Shown here: positions 7,271 to 14,450 of the stretch, piece by piece | Position numbering within the stretch: position 1 is the first letter of the stretch | How the letters are laid out: every line of letters begins with the position of its first letter | Assembly: GCA_937894675.1 (NCBI GenBank) | Contig: CALCQO010000047.1 | Location: 62,001-126,000, forward strand | Source: an uncultured Clostridia bacterium | GTDB lineage: Bacteria > Bacillota > Clostridia > Christensenellales > Aristaeellaceae | Direction of reading: 5' to 3' | Length of the DNA stretch: 64,000 nt | The notes under the pieces: generated by a model | Told to the model about the DNA's origin: nothing | Databases searched by the model: none | What the model saw: the letters and a program-made list of their open reading frames with translations, nothing else | Position numbers and translations under genes: made by a program

Positions 7271-8305
7271 TCAGCCCCCCTTCGCTTTGCGCCTGAATAT
7301 ACCGATAAATACCACCGCGCCGATCAAAGAAGTTACTACCCCAATGGGCAGTTCCAACGGGCTGACAACCGTCCGGGCAATCAAATCGCATAACAGCAGA
7401 AAAATGGCGCCAAAGTATGCGCTGGCCGGCAGCAGTTTCCGATGATTAGGCCCCACCAGCAAACGCACCATATGGGGAACAATCAAACCAACAAACCCAA
7501 TGGTGCCGCCTATTGACACGCACACACCAATCAACGCGGATACCGCTACCATCACGGTAATCTTGACACGCCTGACCGCTACCCCGACATGCAGCGCGTT
7601 CTGTTCCCCCACGGCAAACGCGTTGAACTCCCGGGAGGAAAGGAGCAGAACGCCCCCAAACAGCGCAATAGCGGCAAGGAGTATCATCACATTCTCATAG
7701 GTGCTGCCAGCCAGGGATCCCATGGTCCAAAAGGTGATGCTCCGAAGCTTTTCCCCCGAAAAGGCCATCATCAGGCTGATGAGACTGCCGGTAAACATGC
7801 TGAATATCACACCCATTAGAATCAGGGTTTGGGTGGAGAAGGAACGGTCAAACTGATAGGACAGTCCTAGTATCAGCAGCATGGAAAGAAATGCGAACAG
7901 CATTGCCATTCCTGTGGTCGCGGCAAAGGGTAAACCTGGTATCGAAATCCCTAGCGCGATGGCTAGCACCGCTCCCAGGGACGCGCCGGAACTTACCCCC
8001 AGCGTGCCGCCATCAGCCAGTGGGTTTCTAAGCAATCCCTGCATAGCGCCGCCGCACAGGGATAATGATGCTCCCGTCAGCGCCGCGGCCAGCACCCGGG
8101 GGATCCGCACATGGACAAGGATTGCCGAAGATGAACTCGCTTGCTGCGCGCTGCCTGTCAGCATCCGCCAGACAATCCGCAGCGTTTCATCAAAGGGCAG
8201 AAGAACACTGCCGACAGAAACGCTGACGATTAGCGCAGCAAAGACAGCGGCAATCAGCAGGATATGGGTGGTAAGTGAAAAGCCTTCCCGTTTCATTACA
8301 TGCAT
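7271..8305 (-). CDS. btuC: Cobalamin ABC transporter permease (FecCD/BtuC family)
   Basis: Membrane channel of the B12 importer. The 344 residues have about ten hydrophobic segments and FecCD hallmarks: VHVRIPRVLAAALTGASLSL, GGAMQGLLRNPLADGGTLGV, and GLIVPHMVRLLVGPNHRKLLP before the last segments. The start is uncertain. A TTG at 8329 lies inside a strong hairpin (8316-8341), so ATG at 8305 or 8296 is more believable, though neither has a clear ribosome binding site. It is followed within 3 bases by btuD. Confidence 0.92.
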   Translation of the reverse strand: MHVMKREGFSLTTHILLIAAVFAALIVSVSVGSVLLPFDETLRIVWRMLTGSAQQASSSSAILVHVRIPRVLAAALTGASLSLCGGAMQGLLRNPLADGGTLGVSSGASLGAVLAIALGISIPGLPFAATTGMAMLFAFLSMLLILGLSYQFDRSFSTQTLILMGVIFSMFTGSLISLMMAFSGEKLRSITFWTMGSLAGSTYENVMILLAAIALFGGVLLLSSREFNAFAVGEQNALHVGVAVRRVKITVMVAVSALIGVCVSIGGTIGFVGLIVPHMVRLLVGPNHRKLLPASAYFGAIFLLLCDLIARTVVSPLELPIGVVTSLIGAVVFIGIFRRKAKGG

Positions 8306-8315
8306 ATATTCTATC

Positions 8316-8341
8316 GGGCAGGGCAGCAAGCTGCCCTGCCC
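8316..8341 (-). other. Intercistronic hairpin between btuF and btuC
   Basis: A perfect 12-bp inverted repeat (GGGCAGGGCAGC at 8316-8327, GCTGCCCTGCCC at 8330-8341) with almost no loop. No T-run follows on either strand, so it is not a standard terminator. Hairpins after a binding-protein gene often protect its mRNA and lower expression of the downstream permease; that role is inferred. Confidence 0.75.
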
Positions 8342-8348
8342 TCATCCT

Positions 8349-9266
8349 TTACGCCGCGTTATCCCCGGCAGAATCATTTTCGTAAACAAACTTATACAGG
8401 TCCCGGATGGCATTGACAAGCCTGGGGCCAGGACGGGTGATTTCATCATTGTCAGCGTTCATCACCTGGTTGTTCTTCAGCGCCGCGATATCCTGCCACC
8501 CTTGGCGGGCAAGAATCTCCTCCACCGGTTTGGGTCCTTCACCAAAGTACATGGTCGTGGACACAATGAAGTCAGGATTCGCTTTGATTACCTGCTCTTC
8601 GGATACCTGCGGCCAGCCTTCCTGCTGGGCAAAAATATTCGTAAGTCCAATCATGCTGCCCAATTCATTCATGAAGGTGCCGCCGCCCGCAGCCCACAAG
8701 CCATACTGCAGGGGGGACGCCTCATAATATACCGTGCCGGCTGTGCGTCCATTCACTTCCTTGACAATTTCCGCGAAATCGTTCTGCATTTGCTGATTCA
8801 ACTGCTCCGCTTTTTCTGCCTTGCCTGTCAATTGTCCCAGCAAAGTGATCGCTTTGTACACATCGCTCAGGTTTTGCGCGTCAATGATTACCGTTTTCAC
8901 ACCAGCGTTTTCCAATGCGTTGATTTGATCTTCCGAGTGGTTCATTTTGCTTGCGACCACAACATCGGGGGACAGCGCGATTATCTGCTCCAGGTTCATT
9001 TCCTGCCCCGATTTTACAACTTCTTTTTCCAGGATTGCTTCCGGATAATTGCAGTACTCCCCCCTACCGACAAGCAAATCCTCCGCTCCAAGAGCATACA
9101 GGATTTCGCAATCCGCGGGCATCAATGCCACAATGCGTTCAGCAGGCTTCGCAAGCGTTATTTCCCTCTCCACAAAGTCTGTCAGTTTTACCTCCATCGC
9201 TTGCGCAGCCGCTATCCCCATCATCAGGGACAGCACCAGTACCAGCAGCAACAGTTTCTTGGCCAT
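8349..9266 (-). CDS. btuF: Cobalamin ABC transporter substrate-binding protein (BtuF-like)
   Basis: Captures cobalamin or cobinamide outside the membrane. The 305 residues carry a signal peptide (about 1-23, ending in IAAAQA) with no lipobox Cys, which is unusual for a Gram-positive binding protein, so retention at the membrane is unexplained. The PeripBP_2 fold shows in AERIVALMPADCEILYALG, IIALSPDVVVAS, and RPGPRLVNAIRDLY near the C-terminus, the last being typical of BtuF-type proteins. The ATG has AAGGAGG 8 bases upstream. A cobalamin riboswitch and terminator precede it. Confidence 0.93.
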   Translation of the reverse strand: MAKKLLLLVLVLSLMMGIAAAQAMEVKLTDFVEREITLAKPAERIVALMPADCEILYALGAEDLLVGRGEYCNYPEAILEKEVVKSGQEMNLEQIIALSPDVVVASKMNHSEDQINALENAGVKTVIIDAQNLSDVYKAITLLGQLTGKAEKAEQLNQQMQNDFAEIVKEVNGRTAGTVYYEASPLQYGLWAAGGGTFMNELGSMIGLTNIFAQQEGWPQVSEEQVIKANPDFIVSTTMYFGEGPKPVEEILARQGWQDIAALKNNQVMNADNDEITRPGPRLVNAIRDLYKFVYENDSAGDNAA

Positions 9267-9309
9267 ATCAACAGCCTCCTTACATATTCAAACGACAGGC
9301 GGAAAGAAC

Positions 9310-9339
9310 AAAAACTGCTCCTTCCATAGAGAGGAGCAG
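9310..9339 (-). terminator. Rho-independent terminator in the cobalamin riboswitch leader
   Basis: On the minus strand: CTGCTCCT, 9-nt loop, AGGAGCAG, then TTTTTG (stem arms 9315-9322 and 9332-9339). It lies between the B12 aptamer and the btuF ribosome binding site, where the expression platform belongs. Ligand binding is expected to favour this hairpin and stop transcription. Confidence 0.88.
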
Positions 9340-9380
9340 CGCATAGCAAGCATGCATCAGGCTTATTCCATCCCCAGGAA

Positions 9381-9548
9381 ATACGTGCAGACAGGTCTCC
9401 CGACTTCGTTTCATCCTTGCGGATACCTTCCCGCTTGCGCAGTGGTTATCATCCGCTCGTCCACATCACGGTTACTGGGATAGTCCGGAAATTTCATCCG
9501 TGTTCCCTCAGCCCTCAGGCCGGCCGTTTGGCAAAAGCACGTGCCTAT
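9381..9548 (-). promoter_or_regulatory. Cobalamin (AdoCbl) riboswitch aptamer
   Basis: Read on the minus strand, the leader contains the B12 box: AGTCGGGAGACCTGTC with flanking bases at 9387-9405. Upstream is the conserved core GGATGAAATTTCCGGACT followed by ATCCCAGTAACCGTGA, matching the usual GGTGxAAxTCC, GACxGxCCC and CTGTGA elements with some drift. The ends pair (CACGTGC near 9538-9544 with GCACGT at 9383-9388) to form P1. It controls btuFCD through the terminator at 9310-9339. Confidence 0.95.
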
Positions 9549-9562
9549 TCATTTGTTGCTTT

Positions 9563-9591
9563 ATTATACGGCGCATATACCATGAAGTCAA
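9563..9591 (-). promoter_or_regulatory. Sigma-A promoter of the btuFCD riboswitch transcript
   Basis: On the minus strand: TTGACT (9586-9591), 17-nt spacer, TATAAT (9563-9568). Transcription would start just before the aptamer. Confidence 0.9.
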
Positions 9592-9603
9592 CATCGCCCT
9601 TGC

Positions 9604-9632
9604 TTGTGGGGATTGGGTGAACATGCTATACT
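9604..9632 (+). promoter_or_regulatory. Possible promoter of the cob operon
   Basis: TTGTGG (9604-9609), 17-nt spacer ending in TGC, then TATACT (9627-9632), back to back with the btuFCD promoter. The predicted start point near 9639 would leave a leader of only about 11 bases, so the real promoter may lie further upstream, over the riboswitch. Confidence 0.4.
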
Positions 9633-9649
9633 CTGGTAAGGAGGATAGC

Positions 9650-10624
9650 ATGCTGACATTAGCAAATCTGTCGAATGCGGACAGTGATTTACAGCGCTTT
9701 GCGGACGCTCAAGACGTCCGTACCTTTTTGTCTCATACAGGGATGGATGGTTTGGAGCTGCTGCTGTATGAAGAGCCGGATGCACCCCTCATCCCCAATG
9801 CCACAGTAAAGGGTGTACATCTTGGCTACTTTCCCAGTTGGCTCGCTTTCTGGCGGGGCGATGCTGATTGGCTGACAGCAGAATTCGGCTCTCTGAAAGA
9901 AGCTTACAACTATTACGGCGCTGAAAATCAGCAAGGTATGCTGGACAATCTCCGAAAGCAGCTGGATTACGCCGCGAAGATGCAAGCTAAGTATGTGGTT
10001 TTCCATGTGGCGGAAGTATCCCTTCAGGAAACGGTGGACTACCGTTTTCATTTTACCGATGAAGAGGTGATTGACAGCGCCGCTGTATTGATCAACGAGC
10101 TGCTTGAAGGAAGACATGATTCCTTCGATTTTCTTGTTGAGAATCTTTGGTGGCCGGGCTTTCGTTTTACATCGCCGGCGTTGACCCAGCGCCTGATGGA
10201 GCAGATAAAAGCTCCAAACAAAGGCATCATGCTGGATACCGGCCATCTGCTGCACACAAACCAGAGTCTTCGCTCCTTAGAGGACGCTTGTGATTATATC
10301 AGCCAAACACTGGATGCCCATGGCGAACTTTGTCGATACATCCGCGGTGTTCATCTGCACCAGAGCTTAAGCGGTGAGTATGCGCAAGCCATGATTCGGA
10401 AGGGTATCCGCCTGAAGGGTACCTATATGGAACGGCTGATGGCTTCCTACCAGCACATCATGCACATTGATACCCACCGGCCTTTCCTTTCCCTCGGAAT
10501 TCGCGGAATCATTAAAAAACTCAACCCTGAATACCTTGTATACGAACTGATAACCATGAGCCTGGAAGATCATGAAACATGCTTGGTTCAACAGCATGCT
10601 ATCTTTCATCAGAAGGAGAAATAA
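9650..10624 (+). CDS. TIM-barrel (xylose isomerase-like) protein in the cobalamin operon
   Basis: The 324 residues look like an AP-endonuclease/xylose-isomerase-type TIM barrel: GMDGLELLLYE near the start, VKGVHLGYF, YVVFHVAEVS, FLVENLWWPGF, GIMLDTGHLLHT and YIRGVHLHQSL. His, Glu and Asp at these strand ends could hold a divalent metal. The closest functional class is uncertain (sugar-phosphate isomerase/epimerase-like). ATG at 9650 follows TAAGGAGG and is preferred over a start at 9500, which would lie inside the opposite-strand riboswitch. It is the first gene of the cob operon, one base from cobT, so a role in cobamide nucleotide-loop metabolism is inferred, not shown. Confidence 0.8.
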   Translation: MLTLANLSNADSDLQRFADAQDVRTFLSHTGMDGLELLLYEEPDAPLIPNATVKGVHLGYFPSWLAFWRGDADWLTAEFGSLKEAYNYYGAENQQGMLDNLRKQLDYAAKMQAKYVVFHVAEVSLQETVDYRFHFTDEEVIDSAAVLINELLEGRHDSFDFLVENLWWPGFRFTSPALTQRLMEQIKAPNKGIMLDTGHLLHTNQSLRSLEDACDYISQTLDAHGELCRYIRGVHLHQSLSGEYAQAMIRKGIRLKGTYMERLMASYQHIMHIDTHRPFLSLGIRGIIKKLNPEYLVYELITMSLEDHETCLVQQHAIFHQKEK

Positions 10625-10625
10625 T

Positions 10626-11663
10626 ATGTTTTCCACCCAACATAAAGCTGCATGCAAAGCACATTGGGACGCCGTCGGTAAGCCCCTCAACAGCCTGGGT
10701 ACGCTCGAAAACCTTGTGTCGCAGATAGGCGGCATCCAGCATACCAATAATGTCCGTTTGGATAAGCGGGCTGTCATCGTGCTATGCGCGGATAATGGGG
10801 TGGTGAAAGAAGGAGTAACCCAGACGGACAGCAGCATTACCGCCTTGAACGCGAAAAGCATCGCCAATGGAACTGCCTGCATCAACGCCTTTGCCAGGGG
10901 TGCCCATGCAGATGTCATCGCGGTGGATGTGGGTATCAACACAGATGAAGATTGCCCTAAGCTTCTGCGCAGGAAAGCGGCGAATGGCACCAAAAACATC
11001 GCGGAAGTACCCGCGATGACAAGGGATGAGGCACAACAAACCATCCAGACAGGCATGGAGCTTGTGCGTGAGTTGAAGGAGCAAGGATATCATATCCTCT
11101 GCACGGGTGAAATGGGCATTGGCAACACAACCACTTCCAGCGCGATGGCCAGCGCGCTTCTGAAGCAAAGTGTGGAAAGCGTAACCGGACGGGGCGCCGG
11201 GCTATCCGATCAGGGGCTTGAAAAAAAGATTCAGGTTATCAAACAGGCGATTCAACTTCACAAACCGCATCCGGAGGACGCCTTGGACGTGCTGACAAAA
11301 CTGGGCGGATTTGATATCGCAGCCATGTGCGGCATCTTTCTTGGGGGAGAAAAATATCAGATGCCCATTGTCATTGACGGATTTATCTCCTGTGTCGCGG
11401 CGCTTACCGCCATCCGGCTGTCTCCCGGCGCTCGGGATTTCATGCTGGCCTCCCATGTGGGGCGGGAACCAGCCTGCAGGACAATCCTTGAGGAACTGGG
11501 GCTTTCTGCCTGCATTACTGCGGATTTGGCCTTGGGCGAAGGAACCGGCGCCGTGGCATTGCTGCCGCTGATGGACTTGGCGTTGAATGTCTACCATCAA
11601 AGCAGCACGTTTGAGACATTGAATATGACCGCGTACTCCCATTTTCCGGAGTCAACGGTATGA
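10626..11663 (+). CDS. cobT: Nicotinate-nucleotide--dimethylbenzimidazole phosphoribosyltransferase (CobT)
   Basis: Activates the lower-ligand base: transfers phosphoribose from nicotinate mononucleotide to dimethylbenzimidazole or a similar base, giving alpha-ribazole 5'-phosphate. The 345 residues align with CobT throughout: KPLNSLGTLE near the start, VVLCADNGVVKEGV, GEMGIGNTTTSSA, TGRGAGLSD, and the C-terminal LGEGTGAVALLPLMD with the catalytic Glu. ATG at 10626 follows AGAAGGAGA; an upstream start at 10572 would overlap the previous gene. It overlaps cobU by 4 bases. Confidence 0.97.
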   Translation: MFSTQHKAACKAHWDAVGKPLNSLGTLENLVSQIGGIQHTNNVRLDKRAVIVLCADNGVVKEGVTQTDSSITALNAKSIANGTACINAFARGAHADVIAVDVGINTDEDCPKLLRRKAANGTKNIAEVPAMTRDEAQQTIQTGMELVRELKEQGYHILCTGEMGIGNTTTSSAMASALLKQSVESVTGRGAGLSDQGLEKKIQVIKQAIQLHKPHPEDALDVLTKLGGFDIAAMCGIFLGGEKYQMPIVIDGFISCVAALTAIRLSPGARDFMLASHVGREPACRTILEELGLSACITADLALGEGTGAVALLPLMDLALNVYHQSSTFETLNMTAYSHFPESTV

Positions 11664-12172
11664 AAATCCTCGTCACTGGCGGAAGCAAATGTGGGAAAAG
11701 CACCTTTGCCGAGAACCTAGCTCAAAGGATGGCAAACGGCAGCCCCGTTACCTATATCGCCACCATGCAGGTAGTAGACGCGGAAGATCTGGCTGTGGTA
11801 GCGAGACATAAGAAGCAGCGAGAAGGCCAGAATTATCAGGTTATTGAACAGCAGAAGAACTTGTCTGCCTTGACGCTTGAAAAAGACGCGACGGTGCTGC
11901 TGGAGGATATTCCCAACCTTCTGGCCAACGAAATGTTTCTGGATGGCTGTCCGGACAAAGTGGAGGAAAGCCTAATGGCTTTATCTGAGACGGCGCGGCA
12001 TATTGTGTTTGTCACCAATGAAGTAGGTTCTGACGGTTTCCCATATGATGAGGATACCCTGCGCTATCTTTCCCGAATAAGCCAGGTTAACCGCGCCATC
12101 GCCCAGCATTGCGAGCATGTTGTGGAAGTCGTTTGCGGCATACCCCTGTATATCAAAGGAGCACCTGTATGA
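11660..12172 (+). CDS. cobU: Adenosylcobinamide kinase / adenosylcobinamide-phosphate guanylyltransferase (CobU)
   Basis: Phosphorylates adenosylcobinamide and then attaches GMP, giving AdoCbi-GDP for CobS. The 170 residues carry P-loop GGSKCGKST (7-15), the ARHKKQRE segment holding the His that is guanylylated in this family, LLEDIPNLLANEMF, and the C-terminal VTNEVGSDGFP and VVCGIPLYIK motifs. Length is normal. It is coupled by ATGA overlaps to cobT before and cobS after. A degenerate relative lies two genes downstream. Confidence 0.96.
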   Translation: MKILVTGGSKCGKSTFAENLAQRMANGSPVTYIATMQVVDAEDLAVVARHKKQREGQNYQVIEQQKNLSALTLEKDATVLLEDIPNLLANEMFLDGCPDKVEESLMALSETARHIVFVTNEVGSDGFPYDEDTLRYLSRISQVNRAIAQHCEHVVEVVCGIPLYIKGAPV

Positions 12173-12924
12173 ACCCCATCCGAGCCATCACGGCGGCCTT
12201 CTCCATTTATTCCCACATCCCCATGCCCCAGCAAAACTGGGATGATGTGGACAGCAGGCAAACCCTTGTCTACCTGCCGCTGGTAGGGTGCGCAGTAGGA
12301 GCGGCCTTTGTTCTGTGGAGTTGGGCTTTCGCTTCTTTTAACCCGGTATTTGTCGCTGCGGGATGCGTAATTCTTCCTCTTCTGATGACTGGCGGCATTC
12401 ATATGGATGGCTTTCTAGATACCTGCGACGCACTGGCCAGCCTGCAGAATAGAGAAGGTAAACTCTCTATCCTCAAGGATGTGCACATCGGCGCATTCGC
12501 TTTAATCAAAGGCATGATGTATATGATTGCCATGCTGGGTTTGTACAGCGAAGGAGCGGTGCAACTTGCATTGCCGATAGCCCTGGGATTTGTTCTATCC
12601 AGATGCTGCGCCATGCTGATGCTGCTGGCATTGGACAACGCCAGGGGTGATGGTATGCTGCACCATGTGCAGGAGGGAATGGACAGACGCAGCGTACTTG
12701 CTTCCGCATTGATATTTACTGCCCTATCCTGCGCTATAACCCTGGTCGCTTTTCCCCTGCCTGCCCTGGCTGCCATGGCGGCTGTCATGGTGAGCACCCT
12801 TCGGTTCCAGCGGTTAGCCATGAAAGAATTTGGCGGCATAACCGGCGATTTAGCCGGCTATTGCATCCAGCACGCGGAATTGTGGTGGACATTGGGGCTT
12901 ATCATCACCTGGAGGCTGTTATGA
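12169..12924 (+). CDS. cobS: Adenosylcobinamide-GDP ribazoletransferase (CobS)
   Basis: Integral membrane enzyme that joins AdoCbi-GDP to alpha-ribazole, the final step of nucleotide-loop assembly. The 251 residues show several hydrophobic segments and the family motifs GGIHMDGFLDTCDAL and an LKDVHIGAFA stretch after it, plus FGGITGDLAGY near the C-terminus. ATG at 12169 overlaps the cobU stop (ATGA); a start further upstream would fall inside cobU. Confidence 0.96.
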   Translation: MNPIRAITAAFSIYSHIPMPQQNWDDVDSRQTLVYLPLVGCAVGAAFVLWSWAFASFNPVFVAAGCVILPLLMTGGIHMDGFLDTCDALASLQNREGKLSILKDVHIGAFALIKGMMYMIAMLGLYSEGAVQLALPIALGFVLSRCCAMLMLLALDNARGDGMLHHVQEGMDRRSVLASALIFTALSCAITLVAFPLPALAAMAAVMVSTLRFQRLAMKEFGGITGDLAGYCIQHAELWWTLGLIITWRLL

Positions 12925-13310
12925 AATTAATTATCGGCGGCCGCAACTGCGGCCAAATAGAATACGCGCGGGGCGTGATGGGACTGTCCCCAGCATGCTG
13001 CTCCGTGGAGGAGTCGTATCACGCATCCTGCATCGCAGACTTTCATGATACACTGAAATCCCTCTTGTCAGAAGGCGTGCTTTCACTGGATGAGTATCTT
13101 GGTAATCTATTCCAGAAAAACCCAAACGCCATGATTTTATGTGATGAGGTAGGCATGGGCATAATCCCGCTGCACAGGGAAGACAGAGTATGGCGCGAGA
13201 TGGTCGGCAGAGCCTGCTGCGCCATCGCCCTCCAGGCGGACGAAGTGATCCGCCTTGTTTGCGGAGTTCCGCAGGTTATCAAGAAAACGGAGAAGAATAT
13301 CAATGGATAA
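12921..13310 (+). CDS. CobU-like protein lacking a functional P-loop
   Basis: The 129 residues begin like CobU (MKLIIGGRNCGQIEYA), but the P-loop Lys-Ser/Thr is replaced by Gln-Ile, so ATP or GTP binding in the usual way is unlikely. The middle part with the guanylylated His is missing or unrecognisable. The C-terminal half still resembles CobU: LCDEVGMGIIPLHREDRVWRE, then GRACCAIALQADEVIRLVCG and VPQVIK. ATG overlaps the cobS stop (ATGA) and the end overlaps the next gene by 8 bases, so it is kept in the operon. It might be a regulatory or scaffolding paralogue of CobU, or a decaying copy. Confidence 0.85.
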   Translation: MKLIIGGRNCGQIEYARGVMGLSPACCSVEESYHASCIADFHDTLKSLLSEGVLSLDEYLGNLFQKNPNAMILCDEVGMGIIPLHREDRVWREMVGRACCAIALQADEVIRLVCGVPQVIKKTEKNING

Positions 13311-13932
13311 AAAGACCTATCAAATCGTTCTCATCCGCCATGGGAAAACCAGGGGCAACACCGAAAAACTATACAGCGGCAGCACGGATATCCCGTTGCT
13401 GGACATCGGCCGGCAGGATATCATGGAATGCAAGGAAAAAGGTTACTATCCGCCCCTTGATGGGTATCATCTTTATACTACAGGGCTTAAACGTACGGTA
13501 GAAACAAAGGATATTGTCTATCCTGACGCGCCGTTTACCGCCTTGGATGAAATGAATGAAATGGACTTTGGGGATTTTGAGATGCGTACCCATGCTGATA
13601 TGCAGCATCTCCCCGAGTATCAGGCATTTATCCAGGATACAACCGGCAAGGTTAGGTGCCCAAACGGCGAAAGCCTGCAGGATTTTCAGCAAAGATGCAC
13701 CCAAGGTTTTTTACAGATTATGAAAAAGAGGGAGAACGCAATCCTCTTTGCCCATTCCGGAACCATCGCGCGCGTCATGATGAATCTTTTCCCCCGGGAA
13801 AAGTCCCATTTCATGTATTGGCAGCCCAATAATGGCCGCGGGTTCACCGTCACATTTGTAGACGACACTGCTATAGCATATATACCATTATCAGATGATA
13901 CATACTTAAACAAGGAGGAAATAATCTTATGA
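13303..13932 (+). CDS. cobC: Histidine phosphatase, probable alpha-ribazole phosphatase (CobC-like)
   Basis: Would remove the 5'-phosphate from alpha-ribazole phosphate or from adenosylcobalamin phosphate. The 209 residues carry the phosphohistidine motif LIRHGKTRGN near residue 10, the acid residue in LDEMNEMDFGDFE, PNGESLQDFQQR, and the second catalytic His in AHSGTIARV. ATG at 13303 overlaps the end of the CobU-like gene. Family sequence alone cannot separate CobC from other histidine phosphatases; the operon position supports CobC. Confidence 0.88.
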   Translation: MDKKTYQIVLIRHGKTRGNTEKLYSGSTDIPLLDIGRQDIMECKEKGYYPPLDGYHLYTTGLKRTVETKDIVYPDAPFTALDEMNEMDFGDFEMRTHADMQHLPEYQAFIQDTTGKVRCPNGESLQDFQQRCTQGFLQIMKKRENAILFAHSGTIARVMMNLFPREKSHFMYWQPNNGRGFTVTFVDDTAIAYIPLSDDTYLNKEEIIL

Positions 13933-14450
13933 AAAATCTGCTGCACGTCTATACTGGAGACGGAAAAGGCAAATCTACCGCTGCCATGGGATTGGCTGCG
14001 CGTATGCTGGGATATGAAAAACCTGTCCTGGTGATTCAGTTTATGAAACAAGGCAACTCCGGGGAATTGATTTCCCTGAAAAAGCTTGGCGCTACCATCT
14101 ATCCCGCCCCGGCTATGATGAAGTTTACCTATCAGATGGATGAGGTAGAAATCGAACAGACAGCCAAGGACATGCGCCTTGCTATCGACACCATGATTGA
14201 CAAAGTAAACGAGCTAAAGCCAGCTTTGGTCGTTCTGGATGAAATAGCTGTTGCCATGGCATATCATCTGCTGCCTACAGAAGACGGCTTCCGGCTGATT
14301 GATGCCGGTTTGCAATACGGCGATGTGGTGGTTACCGGCAGAGGCGCGACTGATCAGTTAAAAGAAAAAGCCAATTACGTCAGCGTCATTATGCCGGAAA
14401 AACACCCCTACGAAGAGGGCATACCTGCCCGCAAGGGAATTGAATGGTAA
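13929..14450 (+). CDS. cobO: Cob(I)yrinic acid a,c-diamide / cobinamide adenosyltransferase (CobO/BtuR type)
   Basis: Adds the 5'-deoxyadenosyl group from ATP to Co(I) corrinoids. The 173 residues have the modified P-loop YTGDGKGKST (9-18), LVIQFMKQG, VLDEIAVA, a VVVTGRGAT stretch, and the C-terminal ARKGIEW, all typical of CobA/CobO/BtuR. The ATG overlaps the phosphatase stop (ATGA) and follows AAGGAGG. It is the last gene of the operon; its stop abuts that of the convergent caspase gene with no spacer and no clear terminator. Confidence 0.96.
   Translation: MKNLLHVYTGDGKGKSTAAMGLAARMLGYEKPVLVIQFMKQGNSGELISLKKLGATIYPAPAMMKFTYQMDEVEIEQTAKDMRLAIDTMIDKVNELKPALVVLDEIAVAMAYHLLPTEDGFRLIDAGLQYGDVVVTGRGATDQLKEKANYVSVIMPEKHPYEEGIPARKGIEW

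Noticed and set aside
7269..7391. Extension of btuD to 7391
   Set aside because: Overlaps btuC by 120 bases and adds no ATPase homology; GTG at 7268 has a good ribosome binding site.
7881..9329. 482-codon open frame on the plus strand across btuC and btuF
   Set aside because: Covers two genes with clear family motifs on the other strand; no ribosome binding site or homology.
9500..9649. Upstream extension of the TIM-barrel gene to a start at 9500
   Set aside because: Would place coding sequence over the cobalamin riboswitch and its promoter; ATG at 9650 has a strong TAAGGAGG site.
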